Shown here: one piece after another, positions 8,395 to 14,972 of the stretch
Position numbering within the stretch: the stretch's first letter is position 1
Layout of the letters: every line of letters begins with the position of its first letter
Source of the DNA: Vagococcus_D sp963518325
GTDB lineage: Bacteria; Bacillota; Bacilli; Lactobacillales; Vagococcaceae
Length of the DNA: 64,000 nucleotides
Assembly: GCF_963518325.1 (NCBI RefSeq)
Contig: NZ_CAUQJB010000023.1
Span: 1-64,000, forward strand
Direction: 5' to 3'
Position numbers and translations under genes: made by a program
The notes under the pieces: model-generated
The model's database searches: none
Seen by the model: only the letters and a program-made list of their open reading frames with translations
What the model was told of the DNA's origin: nothing

Positions 8395-8709
8395 ATGGAT
8401 GAAGCAAACTTAGAATCAATCATGGGATTAATCGTTAACGCAGGCAATGCTAAAAGTGACGCAATGGAGGCTATTCAGGCAGCTAAAGCAGGTAACTTTG
8501 AAGAGGCAGCAGCCAAAATTAAAAGTGCCGAAGCGTCATTAGTAGAAGCGCATCACTCACAAACGGGTTTGTTAACAAAAGAAGCACAAGGTGAGCACAT
8601 GACCGTCACACTTTTGACTGTCCACAGTCAAGATCACTTGATGACAGCGATCGCTTTTACTGATTTAGCGAAAGAAATCATTGAGTTGCATCAAAAAATC
8701 GCTGATTAA
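8395..8709 (+). CDS. PTS lactose/cellobiose-family IIA subunit, copy 2
   Basis: A 104-residue IIA with phosphorylation site His77 in VHSQDHL, differing from copy 1 only at residue 40 (Ala instead of Asp). It accepts phosphate from HPr and passes it to Cys10 of IIB. Start ATG follows TAGGAG. It lies 36 nt after IIB and 164 nt before IIC. That gap contains small imperfect inverted repeats (for example AGGCG at 8745 with CGCCT at 8763), which might lower IIC expression relative to IIA/IIB; this is speculative. Confidence 0.93.
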   Translation: MDEANLESIMGLIVNAGNAKSDAMEAIQAAKAGNFEEAAAKIKSAEASLVEAHHSQTGLLTKEAQGEHMTVTLLTVHSQDHLMTAIAFTDLAKEIIELHQKIAD

Positions 8710-8873
8710 GCGGCAATGGTTGAGGTTGTTTAACCATGGGGGAGAGGCGTTGTTAGAAACCGCGCCTTTGGTATAACATAATGAAGCAAGTTTTTTGAAC
8801 GGAGCTTGCCATTAGTTTGGCTTTAAGAGGGAGACTTCTTTAGCATATATTTCAATTTATAGGAGGAAATGGA

Positions 8874-10319
8874 ATGAATGCACTAACAGCATGGCTGGAA
8901 CGGTATATACTGCCGATTGCAGCAAAAATTGGGGGACAGAAACACTTAGTTGCCTTGCGTGATGCCTTTATTGGTACTATGCCAGCAACAATGGCCGGCT
9001 CGATTGCGGTAATGATCAACGCTATTATTAGAGATCTACCAAAAGAATTTATTGACGGGTATGACGGAACAACGATTCCAGTCATCAAAGAAATTATTAG
9101 TATCAACGGTTTCGTCTGGAACGGAACCATTGCCATCGCTGGTTTAATCTTCGCTTTCTCATGGGGATATAACTTAGCTAAAGCTTACAACGTGAACGTT
9201 TTAGCCGGTGGTATCGTTTCACTAGCAGCACTTATTCAAGGAATTTCATTTGGACCAAGCAACTCTGCTGATTTAGGCATGAAAATACCTGAAAAAATTG
9301 CAACTGCCATCACTGGTTCAGAAATAGGCGCAACTGTGACACCAGACGGTCAACTAAGCGTTGGCTTATGGGGGTGGTTAAACCTTAATCACTTAAACGG
9401 AAATGCCTTCTTTACTGCCATGATTATTGGCGCAGTATCTGTTATTATCTTTGCTAAATTAATGCAAAAAAATGTGACAATCAAATTACCAGATTCAGTA
9501 CCACCAGCAGTATCTAGTGCCTTTGCAGCGATTATCCCTGCAACAGTGGCGCTTTATGTTGTGGCAATCTTTAACTTTGGTTTTGGTGAATTAACAGGTC
9601 AACTATTTATTGACTGGATTCAAGAAACCATTGCTAAACCATTAATGGGCTTCACACAAGGGTTAGGCGCTATTTTAGTCATTCAATTAGCGATTCAAAT
9701 TTTCTGGTTCTTCGGAATCCATGGTACTAACGTTATGGCTCCTGTCCTTGAAGGGATCTTCGGACAAGGGCAATTAATCAATATTGATATCTATCAAAAA
9801 GGGTATCAAGGATTAGAAGGCCGTGCAGCGGTATTAGAAGCCATCAAAGACGGCAAAGCATTTATGTGGGTACGTGGTTCATTTGATATCTTCTCAATGT
9901 TTGGTGGATCAGGTGGTACCATTACGCTAATTCTGGCAATCCTGCTATTCTCTAAACGGGCAGATTACTTAACAATTGGTAAATTGTCATTAGGACCTGG
10001 GATCTTTAACATTAACGAACCAATCATGTTTGGTTTGCCAATCGTCTTAAATGCGATTATGTTTATTCCATTCATCTTGGCACCAATCGTTGCAACAACT
10101 ATTGGTTACTTAGCAACATCATGGGGCTGGGTCGCACCAGTTACACAGTCAGTGACATGGGTAGTTCCTCCAGGTTTACTAGCATTCTTAGCAACAGGAG
10201 CTGACTGGAGAGCGCCAATCGTCTCATTAGTCTGTATGGCAGCAACATTCATTATCTGGGTACCATTCGTTATCGCATCTAACAAGATGGATCCATCTTT
10301 AGGTGAAAACGAAAACTAG
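8874..10319 (+). CDS. PTS lactose/cellobiose-family IIC permease
   Basis: A 481-residue polytopic membrane protein of the lactose/cellobiose IIC family, the sugar-translocating subunit. It starts with the amphipathic segment usual for the family (MNALTAWLERYILPIAAKIGGQ), then has about ten hydrophobic helices. Recognisable family landmarks are FGIHGTNVMAPVLE, the FMWVRGSFDIFSMFGGSGGT stretch and FNINEPIMFGLPIVLN near residue 380, which contains the conserved Glu of the substrate site. An AGGAGG site precedes the ATG. It is somewhat longer than typical CelB (about 430-450) because of an extra stretch after the third helix. No phospho-glycosidase lies in the operon, so the substrate is undetermined. 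Confidence 0.93.
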   Translation: MNALTAWLERYILPIAAKIGGQKHLVALRDAFIGTMPATMAGSIAVMINAIIRDLPKEFIDGYDGTTIPVIKEIISINGFVWNGTIAIAGLIFAFSWGYNLAKAYNVNVLAGGIVSLAALIQGISFGPSNSADLGMKIPEKIATAITGSEIGATVTPDGQLSVGLWGWLNLNHLNGNAFFTAMIIGAVSVIIFAKLMQKNVTIKLPDSVPPAVSSAFAAIIPATVALYVVAIFNFGFGELTGQLFIDWIQETIAKPLMGFTQGLGAILVIQLAIQIFWFFGIHGTNVMAPVLEGIFGQGQLINIDIYQKGYQGLEGRAAVLEAIKDGKAFMWVRGSFDIFSMFGGSGGTITLILAILLFSKRADYLTIGKLSLGPGIFNINEPIMFGLPIVLNAIMFIPFILAPIVATTIGYLATSWGWVAPVTQSVTWVVPPGLLAFLATGADWRAPIVSLVCMAATFIIWVPFVIASNKMDPSLGENEN

Positions 10320-10358
10320 AGTGGTTTCAGCATGATGTAACGAGATAAAGAAATATGG

Positions 10359-10411
10359 TATAATTTAGAGGAGTTGCCGACGCTTCCTAGAGGTGGAAGC
10401 AGCTCCTTTTT
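10359..10411 (+). promoter_or_regulatory. TATAAT -10 element directly followed by a terminator-like hairpin
   Basis: TATAAT is at 10359-10364. The -35 region is poor. Six bases downstream a hairpin begins: outer stem GGAG (10370-10373) with CTCC (10403-10406), inner stem GCTTCC (10382-10387) with GGAAGC (10395-10400), then a T run at 10407-10411. The hairpin reads as the terminator of the PTS operon. If the -10 box is used, its transcript would start almost exactly at the hairpin. Confidence 0.5.
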
Positions 10412-10442
10412 ATCAATAATTAATAGGAAGAGGGAACGAACA

Positions 10443-10667
10443 ATGATCGAATTAAATGCACCAATTTCACAGGATAAAATGATAGAATTGTTAGATGGCG
10501 TGGAAAAAGATGGCGTCACGTTTACATACAAAGAAAAAAAAGGCATTAAACTTTATTTTGACGTCAATACTGAAGACGTTGACGGTGCGGCTCGCATTGC
10601 AAAAAACACGATTAAAGCAGAACCTTGGGGCTCAGTATTATACTTCCAAGCAAATGGCGTAAAATAG
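10443..10667 (+). CDS. Conserved small protein of unknown function (74 aa)
   Basis: A short acidic/basic mixed protein starting MIELNAPIS and ending with a GSVLYFQANGVK strand; it looks like a small alpha/beta domain without signal peptide or membrane segment. The open frame extends upstream to 10374, but that part crosses the hairpin, and the GGAAGAGGG site before ATG 10443 fixes the start. I do not recognise the family. It lies between the PTS genes and a DUF3284 gene, so a role near sugar uptake is possible but unproven. Confidence 0.7.
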   Translation: MIELNAPISQDKMIELLDGVEKDGVTFTYKEKKGIKLYFDVNTEDVDGAARIAKNTIKAEPWGSVLYFQANGVK

Positions 10668-10692
10668 CAGACAACAGATTGGATGGATTAAG

Positions 10693-10887
10693 ATGACTAA
10701 AGGTGGTTTGTTTTTATGTAGTATTGGCTTATTAATTATTCTGTATAGTGCCAATCAAAATACAGGACAATATAATGTGTTGAATATGGTAACAGGGATC
10801 GCCTTCTTGATTTCAGGCGGCATCGCCTATTCAACTGGCGCAAAAAAAGAAAAAGCTTTGAAAAATAAAAACGACAAGAAAAAGTAG
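10693..10887 (+). CDS. Small two-helix membrane protein (64 aa)
   Basis: Two hydrophobic segments (about residues 4-20 and 30-46) are joined by a short polar loop, and a very basic tail (KKEKALKNKNDKKK) should lie in the cytoplasm. The ribosome binding site GGATGG is modest. It sits 25 nt after the 74-residue gene and 30 nt before the DUF3284 gene, so the three small genes probably form one transcript that ends at 11342-11362. No function can be assigned. Confidence 0.65.
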   Translation: MTKGGLFLCSIGLLIILYSANQNTGQYNVLNMVTGIAFLISGGIAYSTGAKKEKALKNKNDKKK

Positions 10888-10917
10888 CAGTGCTCTTTTT
10901 CTAGAGAGGTGAAGGAA

Positions 10918-11331
10918 ATGCAGATTGTTAAAAAATTAGATGTGCCAGCAACGTTTTTATATGATAAAATCATCGACTCAGTGTTGTTCGACATCCGCAA
11001 GCAAACAGGAAAAAGCGTGACAAAAAAACAATTAAATAACTTTGAGTACGTGAAAGAATTCTCTAAAAACAGTAAGGCTAAAATCAAAATTGAGAAACAT
11101 ATTGAAAATCAATCTTATCATTTTAGAACTTCTACGACCCGCAATGATTATCTGGTCCAATATGATATTCAACCAATTGACGATCGAAGCTGTGAAGTGA
11201 CCTATATGGAAGAGATGAAATCATTTGGTACAATGCAAAAATTAAACGACATGATTGTGGGAACCCTTTTAGGTTTCCTTAAGAAACGTCAATTTAAAAA
11301 GATGCTTGAGATGATTGAATCGTCTTACTAA
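10918..11331 (+). CDS. DUF3284 domain protein
   Basis: A 137-residue soluble protein that matches the DUF3284 pattern as I know it: an N-terminal VKKLDVPATFLYDKII segment, then a START/SRPBCC-like alternation of strands with a long C-terminal helix (GFLKKRQFKKMLEMI). Members are commonly found beside lactose/cellobiose-family PTS genes in Lactobacillales, as here, but their role is unknown. The frame is open from a GTG at 10909; GAGAGG ending at 10909 spaces correctly to ATG 10918, which I prefer. A good terminator follows. Confidence 0.8.
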   Translation: MQIVKKLDVPATFLYDKIIDSVLFDIRKQTGKSVTKKQLNNFEYVKEFSKNSKAKIKIEKHIENQSYHFRTSTTRNDYLVQYDIQPIDDRSCEVTYMEEMKSFGTMQKLNDMIVGTLLGFLKKRQFKKMLEMIESSY

Positions 11332-11341
11332 CCTTAAAATT

Positions 11342-11362
11342 GCCCCATTGAGGGCTTTTTTT
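11342..11362 (+). terminator. Rho-independent terminator after the DUF3284 gene
   Basis: GCCC (11342-11345) pairs with GGGC (11352-11355), followed by a T7 run at 11356-11362. The stem is short but the T run is strong. Confidence 0.65.
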
Positions 11363-11553
11363 GTGGGCAAAATTAGGAGTCTCTCAGTTAACTAGGTGTG
11401 AAAATTGATTTAGATGAAGAAAAAGCCATTTTGAAAACGAAACCTTAACTATTTCTTAATGTATCTTTTGTTAAAAAAGATTGTTTTATATTTCTTTAAT
11501 GTAACAATTAGGTTACAGGGTTATAGAGAAATAATAATTGAGGAGTGAAAGTA

Positions 11554-12510
11554 ATGAAAAAAATAGTTGTGTTAGGAATGTTCGTAGGCTTATTGTCACC
11601 GGTGGTAGCTAGGGCCGATGAGACGGAAGTGTCAACTAAAATGACAGAAAGTAGTTCAGCTGTCACCAGTAGTGAAAGTAGTTCCAGTCAACAAGGAACT
11701 ACTGAATCAACCAGTACACTTATTTTAAGTGAGAAACTAGCTGAAGATAAAAAAGTTGAGGCCGCAAAGAAAGAGCCAGATGAAACTAAGGCAGAACCAA
11801 CCTTAGTTGATTTAACTAAAATGGTTGTTGTATTTAAAAAAGGAGCACCTATAACGGAAGCTGAGTTTTATCAAGTAGCAAAAGAAGCTCCCGTGATGAA
11901 ACAAGACGGGGTCAAGTCATTTACTTTTGTAGAAGGGCAAACCGTTTCGACTGCGACTATTGGAGAGTACCTAGATAGTGTGAAATTATTAGGCACAACG
12001 ACTACTGGCGAAGTAAGAGTTTATGCTATGAGTTATATTGTTGAAAATAACATCGCCACCTTAACGCTTTCAAACATTAGCTATGATGAAAAATCAGGAG
12101 TTATTAACGGTAAAACGATACCAGGTGCTTATTTAACAATAACTGATGATTTAACAAAAGAAAGAATTAAGATGGATGGAACTGCTGATCAAAATGGCTA
12201 TTTTGAGTTAAAAGGAACCTTTGAACCAGGTAGCATCTGGTACATTCAAGCAATTGATGCGAATGATCTCCATGGGAATTTTAGTGAGGTAGTGACCTTT
12301 GTTATTCCGACAAAGGAAAAGCCGACAGCCTCTTCTTCGTCTTCAGAAGAGAAAAAGAGTGCTACGCCTACAGGAAATTCTAAAAATAATTCCAAAAAAT
12401 TGCCACAGACAGGGACAACCACTCACTCCTCATTGATCTTAATGGGTAGCGCATTGTTAGCATTAGTTGGATTCGGATTTATTAAAGTGAAAATGGCTAA
12501 GAACCATTAA
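11554..12510 (+). CDS. LPXTG-anchored cell wall surface protein
   Basis: A 318-residue secreted protein anchored by sortase. A signal peptide covers about residues 1-23 (basic start, hydrophobic core, VVARA cleavage area). A Ser/Thr/Glu-rich stretch follows (about 24-80). The middle (about 85-245) contains a bacterial Ig-like beta domain with the GVINGKTIPGAYLTI and NGYFELKG segments. A Ser-rich spacer leads to the sorting signal LPQTG at 283-287, a hydrophobic helix and the tail KVKMAKNH. The frame opens at GTG 11545, but GAGGAG spacing favours ATG 11554. A terminator follows. The ligand is unknown; an adhesin or matrix component is possible. Confidence 0.88.
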   Translation: MKKIVVLGMFVGLLSPVVARADETEVSTKMTESSSAVTSSESSSSQQGTTESTSTLILSEKLAEDKKVEAAKKEPDETKAEPTLVDLTKMVVVFKKGAPITEAEFYQVAKEAPVMKQDGVKSFTFVEGQTVSTATIGEYLDSVKLLGTTTTGEVRVYAMSYIVENNIATLTLSNISYDEKSGVINGKTIPGAYLTITDDLTKERIKMDGTADQNGYFELKGTFEPGSIWYIQAIDANDLHGNFSEVVTFVIPTKEKPTASSSSSEEKKSATPTGNSKNNSKKLPQTGTTTHSSLILMGSALLALVGFGFIKVKMAKNH

Positions 12511-12530
12511 TTGAGATTAGAATGAATGAT

Positions 12531-12569
12531 AAGATGAGTACGTGTGAAAGAGCGGCTCATCTTTTATTT
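12531..12569 (+). terminator. Terminator after the LPXTG gene
   Basis: AAGATGAG (12531-12538) pairs with CTCATCTT (12556-12563), and TTTATTT follows. The T-rich tail runs directly into the -35 box of the next promoter (12568). Confidence 0.7.
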
Positions 12570-12595
12570 GACATTATTAAAGTGAGACGTATAAT
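12568..12595 (+). promoter_or_regulatory. Near-perfect sigma-A promoter for the structured RNA
   Basis: TTGACA (12568-12573), a 16-bp spacer and TATAAT (12590-12595) match the housekeeping consensus at all twelve positions. It is the strongest promoter in the window. No open reading frame follows closely, so it most likely drives the small RNA at about 12602-12823. Confidence 0.85.
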
Positions 12596-12601
12596 AAAAG
12601 G

Positions 12602-12823
12602 GTAGCAAGATTATTTTGAGGTAAGCAAATCAATTATAAGACTGAGGTGTGCTTTTTGAGCATTGTGACAGTATCTATCTAGATTAATTTAATAGCCGAT
12701 AAACCACTGTTTATTTGGCGTGTCTATAGATACTCATACATTCTCAAAATAATTCAAACACACTTGCCTAATGTAGTGATAGATGAATAAGAGTGATGAG
12801 CTGGGAGAAATTCTAGCTTTTTT
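12602..12823 (+). ncRNA. Structured small RNA of about 220 nt, possible 6S RNA
   Basis: Between a consensus promoter and a terminator (an 8-pair stem 12799-12818 with GAAA loop, T run to 12823) lies non-coding sequence that can fold into a long rod. Nested pairings are AGGTAAG near 12620 with CTTGCCT near 12764; GTGTG near 12647 with CACAC near 12759; TTTTGAG with CTCAAAA; AGTATCTAT near 12670 with ATAGATACT near 12726; and an apical ATAAAC/GTTTAT stem with a CACT loop flanked by GCC/GGC. A strongly expressed rod of roughly 180-220 nt fits 6S RNA, but I cannot confirm the family. It also lies just upstream of the polyamine fusion gene. A covariance search (Rfam 6S, RF00013) would decide. Confidence 0.55.
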
Positions 12824-12882
12824 GTGACCTTAGGATACATCTTTTGAGTTAAAGACAGGTACAATTAAATTAATTTAGGTAG

Positions 12883-12910
12883 TCCTTTCATCAAGAAATT
12901 AACGAAGGGA
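12883..12910 (+). promoter_or_regulatory. Possible Shine-Dalgarno-masking hairpin before the polyamine fusion gene
   Basis: TCCTTTC (12883-12889) can pair with GAAGGGA (12904-12910), the ribosome binding site of the gene starting at 12915, over seven positions with one wobble and a 14-nt loop. This could lower or control translation. A weak TACAAT -10-like box lies at 12860-12865. Both are inference from sequence only. Confidence 0.3.
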
Positions 12911-12914
12911 TGGA

Positions 12915-14477
12915 ATGGCTCGTAGTATTGATACTGCTAAGCCAAAAATAATGAAATTAATAAATATGATAAAAAAACAAACCAATTTAAAAGAATCAGC
13001 TGAGGTTATTAACCAGTTACTAGTTGAGGTATTTTTAACTAAAGGAATATCGACAAAAGAGCTTGCTAGTAAATTAAATCTGCCAATTCCCGTAGTCGCA
13101 GCTCTCTCAAAAGAGTGGATAAAGCTTGGCCTGATGATTAGTCAGGGGGGAAAGCAACTCTCAAGAAAAGGCCGCATCTATGTTGAGCAACAACTTGGCT
13201 GGTCAGGTGTTAATTTGAACTATTACATTAAATTAAGCCAGTTAAAAGTGGAGCGAGAACTACTTTGTCAAGAGTTGATAGCTGAATTATCAAGTGGTAT
13301 TCAAAATCGACCAACAGTCACTGTCGAATACGATCAAGCCTTCGCTACCATCGAAACCAGTGTAGCAAGAGCCTGTTTATTGTTGGACAATCATCAACTT
13401 ATAAATAAACAGATTTTATTTCTAGGTGATGACGATTTGACTTCTTTAGCAGTGGGGTTATTAATGAAAAAAATCAGCAAATCCACAACGCCACCAACCC
13501 CTATCATTGTTTATGACATGTCCCAAGAAATCATCCAGTGCCTGGAAGAGTCAGCAGTTAATTTGGACTTGAACATAATCTGCCATCAAATCGATTTTCG
13601 TGAAGGCCATCCAGATTTATTCTCAAATCAGTTCGATGTGGTATTTACGGATCCACCGTATACAATGTCTGGGCTTAAGCTGTTTTTGTCCAGAGCTATT
13701 GCAGGTAGTAAAGCGGATAACGGAAGAATTTATCTCTCCTTTGGGAAGAAAGAACCAGAGTTACAATTAGCCGTCCAACAATTAATTAGCAATCAAAATC
13801 TGATAATGAGTGATAGCAAAAAGAATTTTAATCAGTATCACGGCGCAGCTATTCTTGGGGGTAAAAGTGACTTATATACCCTTAAAACAACGCCTGCCAC
13901 TTATCCAATAATTTCTGCTGAAAGTCCTTATGACCAATTGATTTACACTGGAGAATTGAAAGCCAAAGCATCGGTGTACCAATGTGACAGTTGTCTTGAA
14001 CATTATCAGATGAAAGAGCAGCCAACAATTTTGACGATTGAAAAGTTGAAAAACAGTGGATGTTATAAGTGTGGAAATAATAAGTTTACAAGACTGACGC
14101 CTAAAATAGTTAATTTTCCAAAAAATAACCAAAGTTTAGGTAATCATTACTTACTGGAGTTAAACAATTGTCCTAGTAGCCTTTTATCGTCTGTTAGCGA
14201 CGTTGAAGAGGTAATGTTGAAGATTGTCCAAGACTGCCATTTAACTGCCGTTAACCACTGTTTTCATCAGTTTCAACCCTATGGTGTCAGTGGGGTGGTG
14301 ATTTTGGCTGAATCACACTTCACCATTCATACCTGGCCAGAACTCAATTATGCAGCGGTGGATTTGTTTGTTTGTCAGGAATTGGAATCTGAGACTGAGT
14401 TTGTGAAGATGTTAGGGCGAATGTTTGAGGCAAGCGAGTTGGAATATCAGAAGTTTGAAAGAGGTAATTTTTTTTGA
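12915..14477 (+). CDS. Fused BpsA-type aminopropyltransferase and pyruvoyl AdoMet decarboxylase
   Basis: A 520-residue bifunctional polyamine enzyme. Residues about 1-90 form a winged-helix-like domain. About 95-345 is a BpsA (DUF43) catalytic domain with the family's GDDD motif at 171-174 and TDPPY at 245-249. A linker carries two CxxC pairs (Cys357/360, Cys383/386), a zinc-ribbon pattern. About 405-520 is a complete prokaryotic SpeD: ESH with Ser467 as the pyruvoyl precursor, His472 and Cys487. Their spacing equals Ser63/His68/Cys83 of the Thermotoga enzyme. SpeD makes decarboxylated AdoMet and BpsA uses it to add aminopropyl groups, forming branched polyamines in thermophiles. Self-cleavage before Ser467 would leave BpsA joined to the SpeD beta chain. 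No other polyamine gene is nearby. The GAAGGGA site is close to the ATG. Confidence 0.88.
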   Translation: MARSIDTAKPKIMKLINMIKKQTNLKESAEVINQLLVEVFLTKGISTKELASKLNLPIPVVAALSKEWIKLGLMISQGGKQLSRKGRIYVEQQLGWSGVNLNYYIKLSQLKVERELLCQELIAELSSGIQNRPTVTVEYDQAFATIETSVARACLLLDNHQLINKQILFLGDDDLTSLAVGLLMKKISKSTTPPTPIIVYDMSQEIIQCLEESAVNLDLNIICHQIDFREGHPDLFSNQFDVVFTDPPYTMSGLKLFLSRAIAGSKADNGRIYLSFGKKEPELQLAVQQLISNQNLIMSDSKKNFNQYHGAAILGGKSDLYTLKTTPATYPIISAESPYDQLIYTGELKAKASVYQCDSCLEHYQMKEQPTILTIEKLKNSGCYKCGNNKFTRLTPKIVNFPKNNQSLGNHYLLELNNCPSSLLSSVSDVEEVMLKIVQDCHLTAVNHCFHQFQPYGVSGVVILAESHFTIHTWPELNYAAVDLFVCQELESETEFVKMLGRMFEASELEYQKFERGNFF

Positions 14478-14620
14478 TAGCGGATTTCTATATGAGTTAA
14501 TATGTTTTTTTAAATTAAAGTGGGAAAAATTTATTTAAGTTTAAATCTACTTAACAAGAAAATGCTAGATGGAAATTGAAAATTCTCGAAATATATCCTT
14601 ATACTATATTTTAGTTATCT

Positions 14621-14657
14621 CAACTACACCAAGACATACAATTGGTGTGGTTGTTTA
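14621..14657 (+). terminator. Terminator downstream of the polyamine fusion gene
   Basis: A 12-bp stem (14621-14632 with 14642-14653, one wobble pair) has a 9-nt loop and is followed by TTTAATT. It lies 144 nt after the stop codon. The 321-bp gap between this gene and the tRNA (14478-14798) otherwise shows only the candidate tRNA promoter. Confidence 0.65.
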
Positions 14658-14714
14658 ATTTGAATTAGAGTATTGCTTAGTGTCAGTTAATCGTAAATTT
14701 AGATAACCAAAGTA

Positions 14715-14743
14715 TTGCTAAAAAAGGTAGCGAAGCTTAATAT
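14715..14743 (+). promoter_or_regulatory. Candidate promoter for tRNA-Arg
   Basis: TTGCTA (14715-14720), a 17-bp spacer and TAATAT (14738-14743). It would start transcription about 50 nt before the tRNA. The match is moderate. Confidence 0.35.
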
Positions 14744-14798
14744 TGTTTAAGTATATCTAGACATTTACTCACTTTCATGAGAAAATAGTTCATGTTAT

Positions 14799-14872
14799 GT
14801 TCCTGTAGCTCAGTCGGATAGAGCGATTGCCTCCTAAGCGATAGGCCGCTGGTTCGAATCCAGTCAGGAACA
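14799..14872 (+). tRNA. tRNA-Arg (anticodon CCT)
   Basis: A 74-nt cloverleaf. The acceptor stem GTTCCTG pairs with CAGGAAC. The D arm is GCTC/GAGC. The anticodon stem ATTGC/GCGAT encloses the loop CTCCTAA, giving anticodon CCT for AGG codons. The T arm has TTCGAAT flanked by CTGG/CCAG. The discriminator base is A and CCA is not encoded. Confidence 0.96.
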
Positions 14873-14906
14873 TCAAGAGTCTGAGATAAACTCTTAAATA
14901 AGTTAA

Positions 14907-14950
14907 ATACCGCCAAATCAGGGAAAAATATATCCCTGATTTGGCGGTAT
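14907..14950. terminator. Long bidirectional hairpin between tRNA-Arg and pepS
   Basis: A perfect 17-bp stem (14907-14923 with 14934-14950) with a 10-nt A/T loop lies between two convergent genes. T runs on either side are short, but the strength of the stem and its position indicate a shared terminator. Confidence 0.7.
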
Positions 14951-14972
14951 TACTATTTCTTTATTCTGATTA

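Noticed and set aside
11395..11553. Small regulatory element or gene upstream of the LPXTG gene
   Set aside because: The stretch is AT-rich with several poor -10-like boxes, but no promoter with acceptable spacing and no stable hairpin could be supported.
12611..12753. Inverted repeat ATTATTTTGAG/CTCAAAATAAT as ends of a miniature transposable element
   Set aside because: No target-site duplication was seen, and the strong promoter, nested stems and terminator fit a small RNA gene better.
14799..14872. tRNA-Arg as integration site of a mobile element
   Set aside because: No integrase, no second copy of the tRNA 3-prime end and no phage genes are visible within the window.
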